Assembly: GCA_032821775.1 (NCBI GenBank)
Contig: JAVLRN010000007.1
Location: 1,426,001-1,490,000, forward strand
Source of the DNA: Sanguinoderma infundibulare
Taxonomy: Eukaryota > Basidiomycota > Agaricomycetes > Polyporales > Polyporaceae
Length of the DNA: 64,000 nt
Direction of reading: 5' to 3'
Part shown: in pieces, positions 1 to 14,596 of the stretch
Layout of the letters: each line of letters opens with the position of its first letter
How positions within the stretch are numbered: the first letter of the stretch is position 1
Translations under genes and position numbers: made by a program
Notes under the pieces: model-generated
Database searches by the model: none
The model's input: the letters and a program-made list of their open reading frames with translations, nothing else
What the model was told of the DNA's origin: nothing

Positions 1-3000
1 GTTTCGTAACGGCCGCGGTGTTGAGCGCGTCGGGGTCGGGTTGACTCTCACCACCATTGCTGACTTCCCGCCACGCCTCGAGCGTTGGTCTTTCGGCAGG
101 GACTTCTTCCACTGGGAATGGCATATTGAGAGGTACTGAGGAAGAGGATCGATGTGCAGGGCCAAAGGGGTTTGGCAGATGTCGGGGCGTCTTGCGTGGC
201 CGACTAGCGAACGAGGCGTATGTGAAGTTGAGCGTCATAGGAAGACGCCACGGCCACACATTGCCGATAGAGCCCCCGCTTGCTCTCGCCTCCAAGTCAG
301 CTCGACCTGCATCTTCGCTCGTCGGCGCTGCCTCGTCGATGAGATCTTCCGAAGCATCTCCCGTGCCGCAAACGACTTGAGCCTCCAAGATATCATCGTT
401 CTCGAAGCGAGTCCGACAGAGCCGAGTAAGGCTGCACAACGAACGTTGAGCTGCAGATACCGGATCAGGAAAACTTCCTACTCACAAAACCTTGTAAAGA
501 GCGGTGAAGATGATCAAAGCGGCAGCGATTGCCACATTGACCGTCTTCCTGTTGACCACCATATATGCTAGGAACACAACTTGCGCGAGAATCAATCCTA
601 GAAAAGCAGATCAGCTAGGATAACCAGGATTGATGGATCCTTTTCGCACCATCCAAGGAATATCGAACCATCCGGATGAGCAACTTCTGACCGTTTCCTT
701 CGTAGTTCTTCGCATAGACGTGGAGCAACTAAGATGCAGAGCAAATCAGTCATTACATATCTGAAATGGAGAACTGCACCTGGAGGTCGTACCTGGTTCT
801 TGATAACGGCTGAAAGATGGATCAGTACACAAGGATAATGAACGTTTCAGCGAGTACTTACTTCTCTCCACAGCGAAGTACACCAGGGCAAATGGGATCA
901 CAAGCGGATTAAGCAAGGCGAATACAAGCAGGACATGCATCACGAGAACATGATTGGGTAGCCAATCTACGGACACAAGTTCAGCATTTGTCTGAGCATC
1001 CGGGGTTTCATAGGACCCACAATAGTAATTGAACGTTCGAGGACGAATGCCTATCGCGCGTTTGCGCGGCGTAACTTGACGACGGGTCGCCGGATAGACG
1101 ATGAGTGGAAGCTAAAGCGAACTAAGTAACTGCACTAAAAACAACATGTAAAAAGGCTTACGCCAACTGAAAACACAAGCAACACGCGTTAGCAATGCAT
1201 CGCTCGGAGTGTACGGACTACTCACATAACGCAAGTTCAATGCCACCATGCATAGCAGTTGTGAAGATGACTAGGTAATCGTAAGCGAGTGTAAACCAGG
1301 TCGAGGAACGGATACACTTACACCAGCCGACATAGAATGGGGCAGCGACGGGAAAGCTCTGCGCAATAACGCTCACCACCTTGCTGGAGGCGACAGACTT
1401 AAACGAGAGCAGGAACGACTGCAGGGCCACAGTGCCGACACAGAAGAAAACCAAGACATTGACGACCAAGAACTTGTAATATCGTGTCATGATACGGTCG
1501 TGTAGAGCAGAGAGTGTGCCTATCGTGTGTGCTCGTTTGGCGATGAGAACTACATCGGATTAGCCATCAGCAGCAAACGAGGTATGAAGCGAGGCGTACT
1601 TACGAAGCAGGAGGGGAATTAGCAGCGATAATAATGCGACCAGGACCGTAGGAACAAATGATTGAAGGAGCTCCTCTTCCCATTGATGGGTGGAAAGGAA
1701 ATCCAACTGGGACTTGAAATTAAGTGATGGGAGGCAACCTAACGACTCGACAAACGTACCAATCCGGGCCAAAGCGTACTCAAGTTCTGGATGTTCACTA
1801 GACCGACGAAGAACGACACGGGGAAAACCCAGAAGATGGTGAAACCCCTGTATAAATAATGTTCAAAGTCCGTTCTCTACCGTGAGCTCAATGACTGCAC
1901 GCACCAGACGCCAACTTCGACTACCCAATCTTTGACGAACTGAAGGGGCCGGTCATCACTCGGTCAAAGTAATACAGAATAATCGACGAAGACGCTTACC
2001 TCCGCCCTGAACGTCGGTTTCATCAACCGCATCCAGTCCAAATCCTCGTACGACGGTGCCATGGTAACTAAACACGCAAGGGGGTTGTCGGGATGGACCG
2101 TGAGATACTTGCACGCCCTCCGCGCGTCCGCGGGGTCGACGAAGGTAACGAACGCGGTCGACATTGCCTCGAAGTCCGATAGCGGTATCGACCGCTTCTC
2201 TGCGATCATGTTTGTCAAAATCTGAAGCTTCGCTGTGTAGTAGTCAATGGCCGGGACAGTCTTCCCACGGAGGATCGACGAGAGGTGAAGCAGTGGCTGA
2301 TACTCGTCGAGGGCGCTCCGAGGGAGACTGAGCAGTGCGTCCCAGACGGTCTTCCCCTCCTCCTCCGTGTCCGACACCTTCTCCCGAGAGGTCGGTTGCG
2401 CTGCTTCAAGATCCGGGTTCGTCTTTCTGAAGTGACTGTACCCGCCGGAGAGATGACCTTCGGACACCAGATCGGAATCAGGCGGAGGAATATAAGGTTT
2501 GAGAGTTCGAATGAGAAGCTGCATCCGGTCCTCTCCCTCCTCCGAGCTGTCATCGGCTTGATTGACGGCTTCGAGGTCCAAGGACCCTGCGATGCTCCCT
2601 CGCTTGGCAGCAATGGACATACGCCGCACGGCAGTATGGAGCCTCCCGGGAGAGCTCTGTTGACTCTGCATGGCACCTTGCACGGCCGCGATGACCTTGC
2701 GGGCGAGCTTAATGTGGGCAGTTTCCAGCAGACGAAGAATCTCCTCGCGTCGCTCCAACATGGACGCCAAGTCGTTCATCTTGCGAACGGTGACGACGCG
2801 ATCGATGACTGGAGAAGCAAACTCTTCGGGGCCGGATTCCTGGGTGGGTGAAGAGCCATTATCGCTGTCCTCGCTAGATGAGCGGAGGTGGGCTTGGGCG
2901 GGAAAGCGACGGGCGCGGTTGAAAAGGAAGGCGAAGGTCTTGTTCAAGAAACCGGGCTGGGTGGAGGATGTGATACCAATAGCCGGGCGGGAGACCCTGC

Positions 3001-3981
3001 GGGACAAGTAGTACTCGAAGTACGCTTTGAGCTCCTTGTCGGACCGAAGTGAGTGTGGGACATTTGTGACCATAACGGTTCGCAAGCGAAGGCCGCGGTT
3101 GGAATGATCGTCGTCAAGGGGAGGCAAGGCATGGAATGGATACTGGGGATGAGGGTGAGGGTCGTATTGGGCGCGGCGCTCGGCTTGGGCCTCGGAAGCG
3201 GCGCGATTGGCGGCAGCGAGGATATTCTGGGCGCGATAATGGAAAGCACCTTGACATATCCAGTAGAGGGTACCGAACCAGGTGAGGGTGATCCAGGCGA
3301 GGAGGACGATGTGAACCCAGAGCAAAGAGAGACCCTTTGGGGTTGTGACAAGAGAGGATATGGAGGCGCGGGTCATGGACTTGGAAGACACGGTGCCGTC
3401 GGAGAAAGTGACATGGATGGGGAAGAGGATGACGAGGGTGGTGAAGCACTGAATGACGGTGAACCAGAAGCAGCCACGGAGCCAGCGAACGTAGAGTGTG
3501 GCGTCGACGCCTCGGAGCTCATTGAAGCGGTCTTCGGGAAATGTGATGACCTGCTTGACCCATCCCAAAAGCCATTTTTGGGGCAGTGGCGGAGACGGTC
3601 GTCTGGATTTGTGTAAGCGGATGAAGGAGATGGATAGACGAACGTTGACTCACTTTGCCCAGGACCTGCCTTGGTACAGGCTGGGAGGCGACGAGGGAAT
3701 ATGAGCGCTAACGCGTGGAGTGGGACGATGAGCAGCAACTCACTATCCAAACTCCCAAGACTCAACGCTGCCGAGATCCTCGCCATAGGGCGGGTCTCCA
3801 CGACGTTTCCTTCGCATAAGCTCATGGGCACTGACGGTGATGAGCAGGATGCCGATGGCGACGACGGACTGGTTAATGAGACCACTGGAGTTGCCATTAG
3901 AGGGAAAGCGGGAAAGGTGTCAAGCCGGAAGTAGACATGCCTGTAGTCCTTGGAGAACGGTCTGTTTTGGATGGTGGCCAT
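1..3981 (-). CDS. OSCA/TMEM63 (DUF221, CSC1-like) calcium-permeable channel, C-terminus cut by window edge
   Basis: A mechanosensitive or osmosensitive cation channel of the plasma membrane or endomembranes. Exons on the minus strand, in order: 3884-3744, 3680-3654, 3602-2000, 1939-1905, 1847-1760, 1712-1604, 1549-1322, 1270-1226, 1166-1162 (5 nt), 1111-1021, 966-862, 809-793 (17 nt), 728-650, 597-486 and 431 to the edge. Seen: TM1 near GLINQSVVAIGILLITVS, then WLLGWVKQVI, the long cytosolic loop with acidic and serine-rich inserts, and the family's 7-TM region (NLSTLWPGL, GIELAL, WLPNHVLVMHVLL, NPLVIPFALVYF). The cytosolic tail runs off base 1 still open. The start is uncertain. ATG 3981 joins in frame only through a 56-nt GC-AG intron (3940-3885); ATG 3938 gives MSTSGL but is one base out of frame with TM1. 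Family assignment is firm; ion selectivity is inferred from the family. Confidence 0.9.
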
Positions 3982-4237
3982 TGGCGCAGGAGACTACCAT
4001 CGACGACCGGCGCGAGGACGAGAGTGCCTCTGCGAGAAGCAGGGGAGGCTGACGGACGAGTCCAAGGCCCAGCAGACTCAGCTTGGATTCCCTCGCCTGA
4101 TCATCCTTCTACCAGCCCAGCGCTACTTGTCCCGATCCCGTATCGGATCGAACCAGTTCAGCTCGCCCTCGTCGTCCACCACCCTCTCCTCCACACCGCC
4201 GGCAGCAGCGGCAGCCTTCAGCTCACCACTGCCCCCC

Positions 4238-5008
4238 ATGTCTCTTCTCCGCGCCTGCCAGCAGGCCGCCTCCAGACAAACCCTCGCAAGGGCTGCCGTC
4301 GTCGCGTCCCGGCCATACACCACTCCCGCCGCCGATTCCACCGTTCCCCAAGCCGCGCCAAAGCAAGACACCGAGATTGCGGAGGCTCCTGCACGAGATG
4401 TCATCACGGCGGACGTAGTCAGCGGCGCACCTAGTGAGTAAACACCCGTCCATCTTGCGCCGTGCATCGCGCCAACCCCCGTCACCAGAGGAGCTCCGTC
4501 ACCGCGCCGTCAGGATCTTCCAGCCCACCCGCAGCACGACCCAGAGCGGGTCCGGCAAGTCCAATCAGTGGAGGATTGACTGGGACATCCTTACCGGTGG
4601 CGGTCGTTGGGAGAACTCCTTGATGGGTTGGGCAAGTTCGTGAGTAACACCCGCAGTACCCGTTGCCCTCCACGTTAGTAACCCTTGCCGCGTACGGGTA
4701 GTGCGGATTACATGCAGGGCACGCGCCTCTCTTTCCGCACCAAGGAGGATGCCATCCACTTCGCTGAGAAGCAAGGTACGTATACGAATTCCATGCGAGC
4801 ATGCGGACAGTCACTGACCGTTTGATGTCTTCACTTTCCAAAGGCTGGGATTACTATGTGTATGTCATGCCCTCCGTCCTTGTCTCCAACACATTTACCA
4901 ATCATTCAACACAGTGCCCCGACCGAGGTTACCCGCATTCCTCCCAAGAATTACTCCGAGAACTTCGTCTACAAGCCGAACACGCTCCGTATCTGTCGCA
5001 CAAAGTAG
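4238..5008 (+). CDS. NDUFS4: NADH:ubiquinone oxidoreductase subunit NDUFS4 (18/21 kDa, complex I)
   Basis: Accessory subunit of mitochondrial complex I that stabilises the N-module junction. Five exons: 4238-4433, 4489-4639, 4702-4775, 4844-4859 and 4915-5008, giving 176 aa in frame. The first 25-30 residues are basic and lack acids (MSLLRACQQAASRQTLARAA), as in a mitochondrial presequence. The ETC_C1_NDUFS4 domain follows: RHRAVRIFQPTRSTTQSG, WRIDWD, WENSLMGWASSADYMQ, FRTKEDAIHFAEKQGWDYY, ending RICRTK and stop. Length and C-terminus match the family. It converges on the Rictor gene, with about 200 bp between the two stop codons. Confidence 0.95.
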
Positions 5009-5204
5009 ACTCAATATATGCTCCTCGCCTCTAGATCACCCTCAGCATCGTGCACGACCATATCAACCTGTTGGTACCGCAAGAAGCCTAATTCAGACAT
5101 GAGATTATACATACATGCGATGAAGCATTCACATAACAATACACAATGTCCATGGCATAAAGCAACACTGTCCAAACCAACATAACCCTCCGCGTCCCTC
5201 ACCT

Positions 5205-8200
5205 TCAGTTGAACCCAATAACCCTGCTCTTCGGACGCAAACTCATCACCGGCGCCCTCGGCTTCTTCGCCGTCACCTCCTTCTCTTCCACGTCCGACTC
5301 CTCGTCCTCGCTCTCTGACACATGTGGCCGCGCCGTCCGCTGCCGGAACGTATACACACGCGTATCCCGCGGCTTCTCCGCCACCGGCGACCCGCCGCCG
5401 CTTTCGGCTTCCTCTGTCTCCGTCTCCGTCTGCGTCGTAAGCGGCGCCCGTAGCGCAATCGCGCAGTCCGACAGCTGCTTGACGACGTCCGCGTCGAGCT
5501 CGATGTTGAATAGGTCGAAGATGTACCGCCGGACAGGCATCCGGTACTTCTGCGAGGAGATGGTGTGCAAAGCGCGGTAGAACATGCTCGGAGACGCGAA
5601 GATGTGTCGAAACTCGGGTTTGCTCTTCAACCTGCCGGTCGTGCCCGCTCAATGCCTGCCTGAACAAGAGAACAACACGGGACGTACTTGGTCAATGTCC
5701 GAGACGCCGCGTTGGCGATCACCGTGTTGGCCAAGTTGTAGATGGCCGTCATGACTTCCATCTCCTCCGCGCTCTCCGGAGGAGTAAGCCTGGTATCGTC
5801 AACGGCCTCGTTCGCGACGCATTCCCAGTCAGGTATCGACACGAATTTGTCGACGTCGACCGGAACGCAGAGGCCGGTAGGTAAACCCAATGGCGACAGT
5901 GTCGCTTCCCAGTGGTAGTCATCCAGAATCTCTGCCCCCTGAGGTGTGGACGAGATGAGTCCCAGCACGAAGAAACACGTTCTGCATGAGGCCTTCAGTC
6001 TGAATGCGCACAGTTTTGGGAGTTGGGAAGGTGACGCACCCTCGCACGGAAAGTACCAACGACTGCTGTGCAATACCCAAGATGGCTGGTATGATCTCTT
6101 CCTCCTCCAAAAACGGTAGGCCACGCTCCGTAGCACCGATGTTCCCCTAATGCGCGCCTGAGACTCCGCACAAAACCGGGACAGCACGAGTAACTTACCA
6201 CTGCCCACAAAATGCTCTTCAATTTGAGGATGAGGTCTTGGTCCTCGCTCTCCAAGCCATGTCGCCGGATAAAATGAGCAAAGTCCGCGAAATGTCCCTT
6301 ATCTTGCAAGACTTCGCAGCCCAGGTCGGTCTTCGCCATCACACCGTAGAAATGCGGCGGAACAATCCCATCGAACGCACTGGAGAGGAAATCAATTCAG
6401 TTAAGACGCGCTAGAAAGGCGCAGCATCATCAAAATACTTACAGAACGTCATCCTCGTCTTCGGAAGCGTTCTGACTGAACGCTTTTGCGAGGAACACCT
6501 CTATGTGTACCACGTAGTGAAGATTGCGCTCCTGCCTTATCGTCAGCGCAATTCACAGAGGATCAAAGCGTAGACTTGCATGGAACCAGAGCTCCATCTC
6601 TCGGTCAATGTAATCCGCAGCGTACAGAAACCGGAAGCCGGTCGGCGTGGACATGAACCTAGCTCAACCGTCAATCTCATAGAATCTCACGGATATCATG
6701 ACCACGCACTTGAGCAACAGTGGATGGCCCACTTCGCCCAGATGATCGAGCGTAGGCTGCATCTCGACGACCATCTGCAGAACATCTGTCGATTCGCAGG
6801 CCCCCTCCAGGAACTGCACGGCCATCTCGCGCACTTCCATTGCAGGGTCGTATAATTGTGTCAAGAGCAGACGGAGCATCCACGCGTTGGCCGTTGTGCT
6901 GCCACGGATCAAGCCCCCTAGACGACCGGTCGCATAGCGGCGGATGTGCTAAAACGACCATCAGTAGAAGTACTTGTCAGGCACAAACGAAAGTTGCTAC
7001 CGGGTAGTTCGAGGTCAACGCTTTGGACAAGACAATTCGCGAATGGCCGTCACTAGTGGCAGAATATAGTCAATCTCCATCACATCAAGAATGAAGCATC
7101 ACGCACATGCTAAAATCAAGGTTCTCGATGATGCCTACAACAAGGTCCTCTCGACCCCGGAGCTCGGTGAGAAGATAGAAAGCACTGAACAGCTTGAACT
7201 TCTCCAACAGTCTGTAAAGTGATGTGAGCCCTGTGCACCATCACCGTCGAAATATAACACGGCGCACTCTATCCCCTCCTTCCGCTTGCTTAGCGTCCCA
7301 AGCATCTCGAAATAGCCGGATGTGAGTGTGTCTTGCATGCGCCTCTTCGAGAAAACCGGGTCAGACGTCGGCGTCGGCGTTTGCTACAACACACATCAGA
7401 AAAGTTCAACGTCTAGACTACACGCGGTGCTCACTGGATCCAGTTGGTCGAAGCTCTTGTACAACTGAGACAAGAATTCGTCCTCAGCAAGGAACTTGAC
7501 ACCGTCCTGACTCGCCAAGAGTGCATTGAGCAACGAACACCCAAGCCGTACCCATCGCGTATTCTGTTGGTTAGAAGAACTTTCAAATAAGTGATGTGTT
7601 GCGGAGGTGAGACGAATCTGAAACCTGCCTTCGCTTTCGGCAGGTCGCTGAACCGATGGGCCATCGGGTGGAAGAACGACATCAACTTCCGGGCGTATCT
7701 CGACACCTTGATAGCCTCCTCCATCCGTTTCGGGTTGTGTAGCGGGCCCTCGACGAGTTCCTGGAGGGTGTCGAAGTTCCATTTCGTGTGGTCTTTTGTC
7801 AACATGACTTGCGTGTCAAGCAGGAACGCCTGGAACGTCTTATCGTCCATCTGCATCCTCATCTTGAGCTTCTCCTGCTCGACGGTCCGTTGACTACGTC
7901 GTACGCTGTCTTCAACAGAGTTCGCTCTGCGAGATAATAAATCAGAAGGCGCGTGATCAATGGTTGTCGACATACCTCGGTCGCGGAGCATCCCCTCTGA
8001 CGGCAGGCTCTAACCGCGCTCGATGACGGTTGAAACTGTCAAGCGCAGACAAGGCCGACGAACCGACGATCCTGTGCTCGTTGTCATCATAATCTGAAGC
8101 TAGTTTGAAGACACGGGGCAAAGCCTGAATAACCGTGGCCGATCAGACCGACGGGAAAGCAGAATGAGCAAAGTTAATCAACCTGGATTTTAGCTGCTAT

Positions 8201-10813
8201 TGAAAGCGGCAGGACGCGGTTCGCTTTTTGCAGTACTTCTGCCATGAGCAGCGTGGCCTTTCGTGACAGCGCAGAGCCAACGCTAGACTCCTCGAACATA
8301 CATGTCAAAGCCTGTAAAACGTTCTTGAGCGCCCGAACGAACGATTCGCTACGAAACGACTCACATCAATCAGCCCTGCGTTAGTGAAAACCAAGATGAG
8401 TAGTGCAATATATTGATCAGTTAGCTTGAGGGTATCTTGTGGCCGCGAAGGTATCTCGTTGGAAGATTGCATGTCAGCGCTTTGTCTTGATCTACGGTAC
8501 ACTTCATGCATCCCAATTAATACTACGTAAAATATGAGAATGAATGCTACTTACTTGTCAGTCGGCGACCATCAATGAAGGCTCTATGCCATTCCGGCGG
8601 TTTGATATTCAAAAGGTCAAAGAACATGTCGAGAATGACTTCCTGCTCGACCGTTAGTCAAGCTTCGTATGTTCACCACAAACTCACTTACCCGTGTTTC
8701 CAACGAAGGTATTCGTAAACAATCGACGACCGCTTTGATCGCCATCATGTCATTGATGCAGCAGTATATTAACCCTGCGAACAAGTCAAACAATGCACAC
8801 ACAAGTAAACAAATGCCAACACACGCACCACTCCATGTTCGTAGCATAGACGAAACTATGCGAACGCATCCTTTTACTCGATCAGTATGTTCCACACCCT
8901 TGCCATACGCATCGGTGATGCCGGAGAGGGCGATCTGCTCCATAGTCAGTATCGATGACAACAGCGGGAGATGAAGCAGTTCACCTCAAGGTCAGTGCCG
9001 GGCCGAAGGTAGGCTCTCGTCCTCGGCGAGTCAATGATGTGCAAAAACGCAGCCGAGAGCAAGGGCGCCATTTCAAGAGGACCTTCCGCGAGTGCGTGCA
9101 GCAACACCCGAATGCCACCGGTCCGTGCCATGAGATCAATGTCAATGAGCACTGCATCATCATTAGAACGATCACGATATTCAGAAAGCCGGAAACTGAC
9201 ATATCTCGGTCAGTGTTTGGAGACAGATTGGTTTGAACGGGTCTTCCGGATACTCAGCCACCGCTATCAGGGCGCGCATGACGGCGTCCGAAAGGGGCAC
9301 AGTGCCTGTGCCGACCGCAGAATGAGGCGCATGTCGTTCCGAACCGATCTCGACAATCGCGCGGATGAGCTTGACGACCTGTTCCTTTTCCACGGTGTGC
9401 TTGTTATCGCGTGAGAGAGACCTAACAACAGCATTAGACATCCATCTACGACGGTCACAAAGCCCGAAGTACTAAGTGCAGGACCTACTTGACCATGAAC
9501 CAATCCAAGTTCTGCTCCCCAAGCCGCTTTACCGAGTGAACATCAACAAGAGAATGTCGCAGAAGCCTATAAGCTGTCGCGCGTGACTGTTTCGTCGCCT
9601 TGTCGGCCAGTGAAGGGAGTACGCTGAAGTTATTTCAGAATGAAGGCGAAGCGAAGACAAGGCCAAAGCTACCCACGCGCGAACAACCTCTCCGACCTCG
9701 AGCTCGTAGCTCACGCGTAGGTTCCGCTGGAGGATGCCGATGAGCTTGTGCATAGCCTCGATGCGAGCACGATTGAGCTCCGAGTCCGTAGCGGTAGCGA
9801 GATTCGGCAGCGTGGACGTGGAAGGGGAGGTGGATGGTGAAGGAATAGACGTGCTTGAATGGCTATATGAGTGCTGTCTTGACAGGTGAAGTAAGGCCCT
9901 AATAGCACTGTTCGCCTGGTGCATCACGGAGTGGAAGTCATCTGAAGGCCTCATTTGAGCGATAAGAGGAGATCCCGGTAGGTTTAGCATACCCTTTTCC
10001 GCGCCCTCATCCTCCTTCCAAGTAGAAGTGGGCATCAAAGGCTGGCCAGTGAACTTGCGCTTAGCCCCGATCGCCGTGTCGTTGCCCCTCTTGCGCGGAC
10101 CGGCGCGCCCACCCACTGCGGTTCAAAGAGATACATATGAGCACTTACAGGTTAGAAAGCGCGATCAGCTCACAGGCATCCATGGATCGTTGTATGGACA
10201 TGATCTTCTGCTTGGCGGTTGCTAGTTCGAGTTCGACTTCACTCCTCAATGCGTCCTTGAACGTCGAATGAGTTCGCAAGGCAAAGAACACGACCATGGA
10301 TCTCTGTAAACACAGTCATGTAATAGAAAAGAACAAGGGGAATATCATATTGCGGACAACATTGACGAACGGTACAAACATCTCGACGACTCGGAAACAA
10401 CTCGGGGGAAAGCGTCTGGAAGGCGAATGATCCCGGAACCGCAGCATATGACGAAATGGTCACAGAGATCCTAACCGCGAGCACTCACAGTCAACGGCAT
10501 CTGCAGCAGATTCTCTGCCCCCTCCTTTATCCGGTTCTCGACTTTGAGCTGATCAGAGAGGTATAGCAGCTGAAACGCGAAGGGTCCCGGTCAGTAAGCT
10601 TGACCGATGCATGCAAACCATGCGGAAACTCACCTGCGCTTCCCTATCCCCTTCTCCGACTACGGTACTATCCGTCGTCGCCCAAGACTGGGCAGAGATG
10701 CTCTGGCTGGCCGACGGGGCGACCGCGCTATGCGTTGATGGGCCGCCATCCAAGGAAGTCCTCGGGATGAGGATACCGCCGTTGTTTTGCGGCTCTCCGA
10801 CAGTTGTCGGCAT
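5205..10813 (-). CDS. TORC2 subunit Rictor (Ste16/AVO3 homologue)
   Basis: Essential scaffold of TOR complex 2, which phosphorylates AGC kinases such as Ypk1/Gad8. I resolve 25 exons from ATG 10813 to stop 5205; they sum to 4179 nt (1392 aa). Exons 1-10 are 10813-10634, 10569-10489, 10303-10174, 10115-9677, 9623-9489, 9421-9201, 9151-8985, 8937-8829, 8774-8692 and 8642-8555; the last is 5631-5205. Order of parts: an N-terminal HR1-like coiled coil (DQLKVENRIKEGAENLLQ, SEVELELATAKQKI), Rictor N (RARIEAMHKLIGILQRNL), the middle armadillo-like region (VILDMFFDLLNIKPPEWH, DDKTFQAFL), domain V (QLYDPAMEVREMAVQFLEGA, QPTLDHLGEVGHPLLLK, DREMELWFH) and an acidic Ser/Glu-rich tail. Exon 20 to 21 uses a gcaagt donor, a GC-AG intron. 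Exon 14 ends at a weaker gtctca donor chosen to keep frame. Confidence 0.95.
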
Positions 10814-11024
10814 TTTGTGAGATCGAACCAGTAGCCTCAGAAGGCGAGCTGGAGGACGGTGAGGAGAGGAGACGAAGCATAAGCAGCCTGGTCCGCGACC
10901 TCGCCAGGCCGACCACACAGACGCCCAAGTGCCACTCGCCCGCGTGGCTTTCGATCAATGTATCCGCCCTGCCCCTGCCCACACCGCACTTGCACTTGGT
11001 CCCCCCCACGCCCCCCTTGTCAAA
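10814..11024. promoter_or_regulatory. Divergent promoter between Rictor and ISY1
   Basis: Only 211 bp separate the two start codons. The stretch holds C-rich and pyrimidine-rich tracts next to the ISY1 start. No clear TATA box is visible. Co-regulation is inferred from spacing only. Confidence 0.5.
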
Positions 11025-12293
11025 ATGGTATGTGACCCCCCTCATTGCCAATCGAGGCAGGTTGCTGACTCCGTGGTTCCGTAGGCTCGTAATGAAGAAA
11101 AGGCCCAGTCAATGCTGTACCGGTTTCGCGAAGCCCAAGCCGCAGAGCTTGGGCTGGGGACGAGGAGTGACCGGAGACCTCGTATGGCGAGCGCGTGCAA
11201 GAGCCTGCGCGAGTGCGAGCGGTGGAGAGGAGAGATCCTCCGCGAGATTAGTAGGAAGGTGTCAAAAATACAAGATGGTGCGTCGACCTGAGCTGCCCCC
11301 GCGATCCGCGTCTCAAACTTTCCTCCACTGTCATGTAGCCGGGTTGACCGACTACGAGGTCCGCGACCTCAACGACGAGATCAACCGGCTTCTGCGCGAG
11401 AAACGACATTGGGAGAACCAGATCGTTGCCCTCGGCGGCGCCAATTATCGCCGGAATGTAGCCATGTTGGACGATGACGGGAAGGAGGTGCCGGGGACCA
11501 AGGGATACAAGTACTTCGGGCGCGCGAAAGAACTCCCGGGAGTCAAGGAGCTCTTCATGAGCAAGAAGACAGAGGAGGACGAGGAGAACAAGGTTCACAA
11601 GTACTACAACAAGTTCACAAACCAGGGGCCCGCGTACTTTGGTGACCTGGACGAGGCGGATGGAAAGCTGTTGGAGTTCGAGGTACACGCAGAGGAAGAA
11701 GGTACGTGGCAATTTCCGTCTTCATGACCGCGTACGCTTTGCCCCCTCTGCGCGTACTCCGTCCAAGCCCCGAACGTTCGATTTCTCCTCCCAGACACGC
11801 ATTTTGTATCTCGACTACATTGCTTTCTGTATGGTACTGATGCGAAATATCTGTAGAGTGGCAAGACTCGTACAACCACCTGCGCACAGTCCTTGGCCTT
11901 CCAGAAGACCATCCTATCCCCCCGATACCTCGTCCAGCGAAGCAGCTAGCAACCGTCACCGTCAATGATGCCGACACAGGGCCTCCCGAACCCAAGCGCA
12001 AAGCGCCGGACGAGGATGGTGACGTCGATATGCCCGCAGACGGTACATTGGAGGTGTCGAAACGCATGAAGACTGATGGCGTGCCACCGCCAACAGGCGC
12101 GTCGAACCCAACCTCTGATGAAGCCATGCTAATGCACGCAAAACGGACGGCGGCATATATTCCCATCCTGTCGCCGGAGGTCCTCTTGCCACCAAAACTG
12201 CCTACACGCGAGGAAATGGAGGCGTATCTTCTGGAGCTTCGGAAGAAGGCCCTCGTCGACGAGTACTTTGGGAACGAGTCGGAGCAGCAGTGA
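11025..12293 (+). CDS. ISY1: Pre-mRNA splicing factor ISY1
   Basis: Component of the NineTeen complex that supports the first step of splicing in the nucleus. Exons: 11025-11027, 11085-11277, 11339-11701 and 11857-12293, in frame, 331 aa. The first coding exon is only the ATG. The family's invariant N-terminus follows at once: MARNEEKAQSMLYRFREAQ, then RMASACKSLRECERWRGEIL, LTDYEVRDLNDEINRLLREK, GRAKELPGVKELF and AYFGDLDEADGKLLEFE. The C-terminal half (from about residue 215) is low complexity with a KRKAPDEDGDVDM nuclear-type stretch, then a conserved-looking end (EEMEAYLLELRKKALVDEYF). Divergent from Rictor, convergent with the flavin reductase. Confidence 0.95.
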
Positions 12294-12519
12294 GCATACT
12301 CGTATTGTCTCCTGCTTCTCGACATTCGTGGTGTGTATTTGTATCGTATTTGCCTCCTTGTAATGATGTACCTTTGTACGCTACCACAGCTCGTGTGTCG
12401 TTTCATGCCAACGATGATACGTTGCATAAGATACATCCCGGAAATTGAACACGAAGACAACCCTTGCGCTCTAATGTACATTTCTCGACACTGCTTACTC
12501 TAACTCTACGCACCTGAGC

Positions 12520-14007
<1,488 letters not shown>

Positions 14008-14596
14008 GACAGGTTGGTGACACAAAGAATGTGGGTGCTGAGTGGGAAGGAAAGGACAAGTAAGACGAATGTACGAAGACTGTCCTTCCGGTCTTATCAC
14101 GAAATCGTCTCACAGCAGAAGCCTGCGTGGGAGCTACAATAAGGCTGAGAACTTTGTCGTGCGACGTCATACGTCGGCGACCATCGACGTCTACTGTTCA
14201 GCGTTGGACGGCCAGGTTCCTTCAATCACCGCAAGCGGCCACACGCGGCGAAGGTGCTCTCGGGCCCAGATGTGAATAGGCCAAGAAGAGGATAAAGGAC
14301 CAGCGAACTTGGGAAGAGAAGAGAGCAGATAGCAACACCTTACTAGTGTCGAAGCCCATTGACATCGGCATATGTCAGATCGCAGACGATTCCGAATGTT
14401 GTAAGAGCGTTTCTAGCTCTCACGACCAAACCCTTGTGAGAGCACATAGAATAACGCAAGCGCACTGCTGAGATGATCAGGATTCTGCATTCCTCATATC
14501 AGCGAATACATTAATCATAACAAAGAACCAGGACCCGTCCAAACATATTTTCGTAATCGTACCCACAACCAACGGCTAGCATACCGCAGTCAGGGC
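14008..14596. other. Intergenic, OYE promoter and SOD 3' side
   Basis: 589 bp with scattered stops in all frames and no homology I recognise. It should hold the OYE promoter and the SOD 3' untranslated region. Confidence 0.5.

Noticed and set aside
2215..3616. Several long open frames antisense or out of frame within the OSCA exon 3 region
   Set aside because: They are shadows of the long conserved exon on the minus strand.
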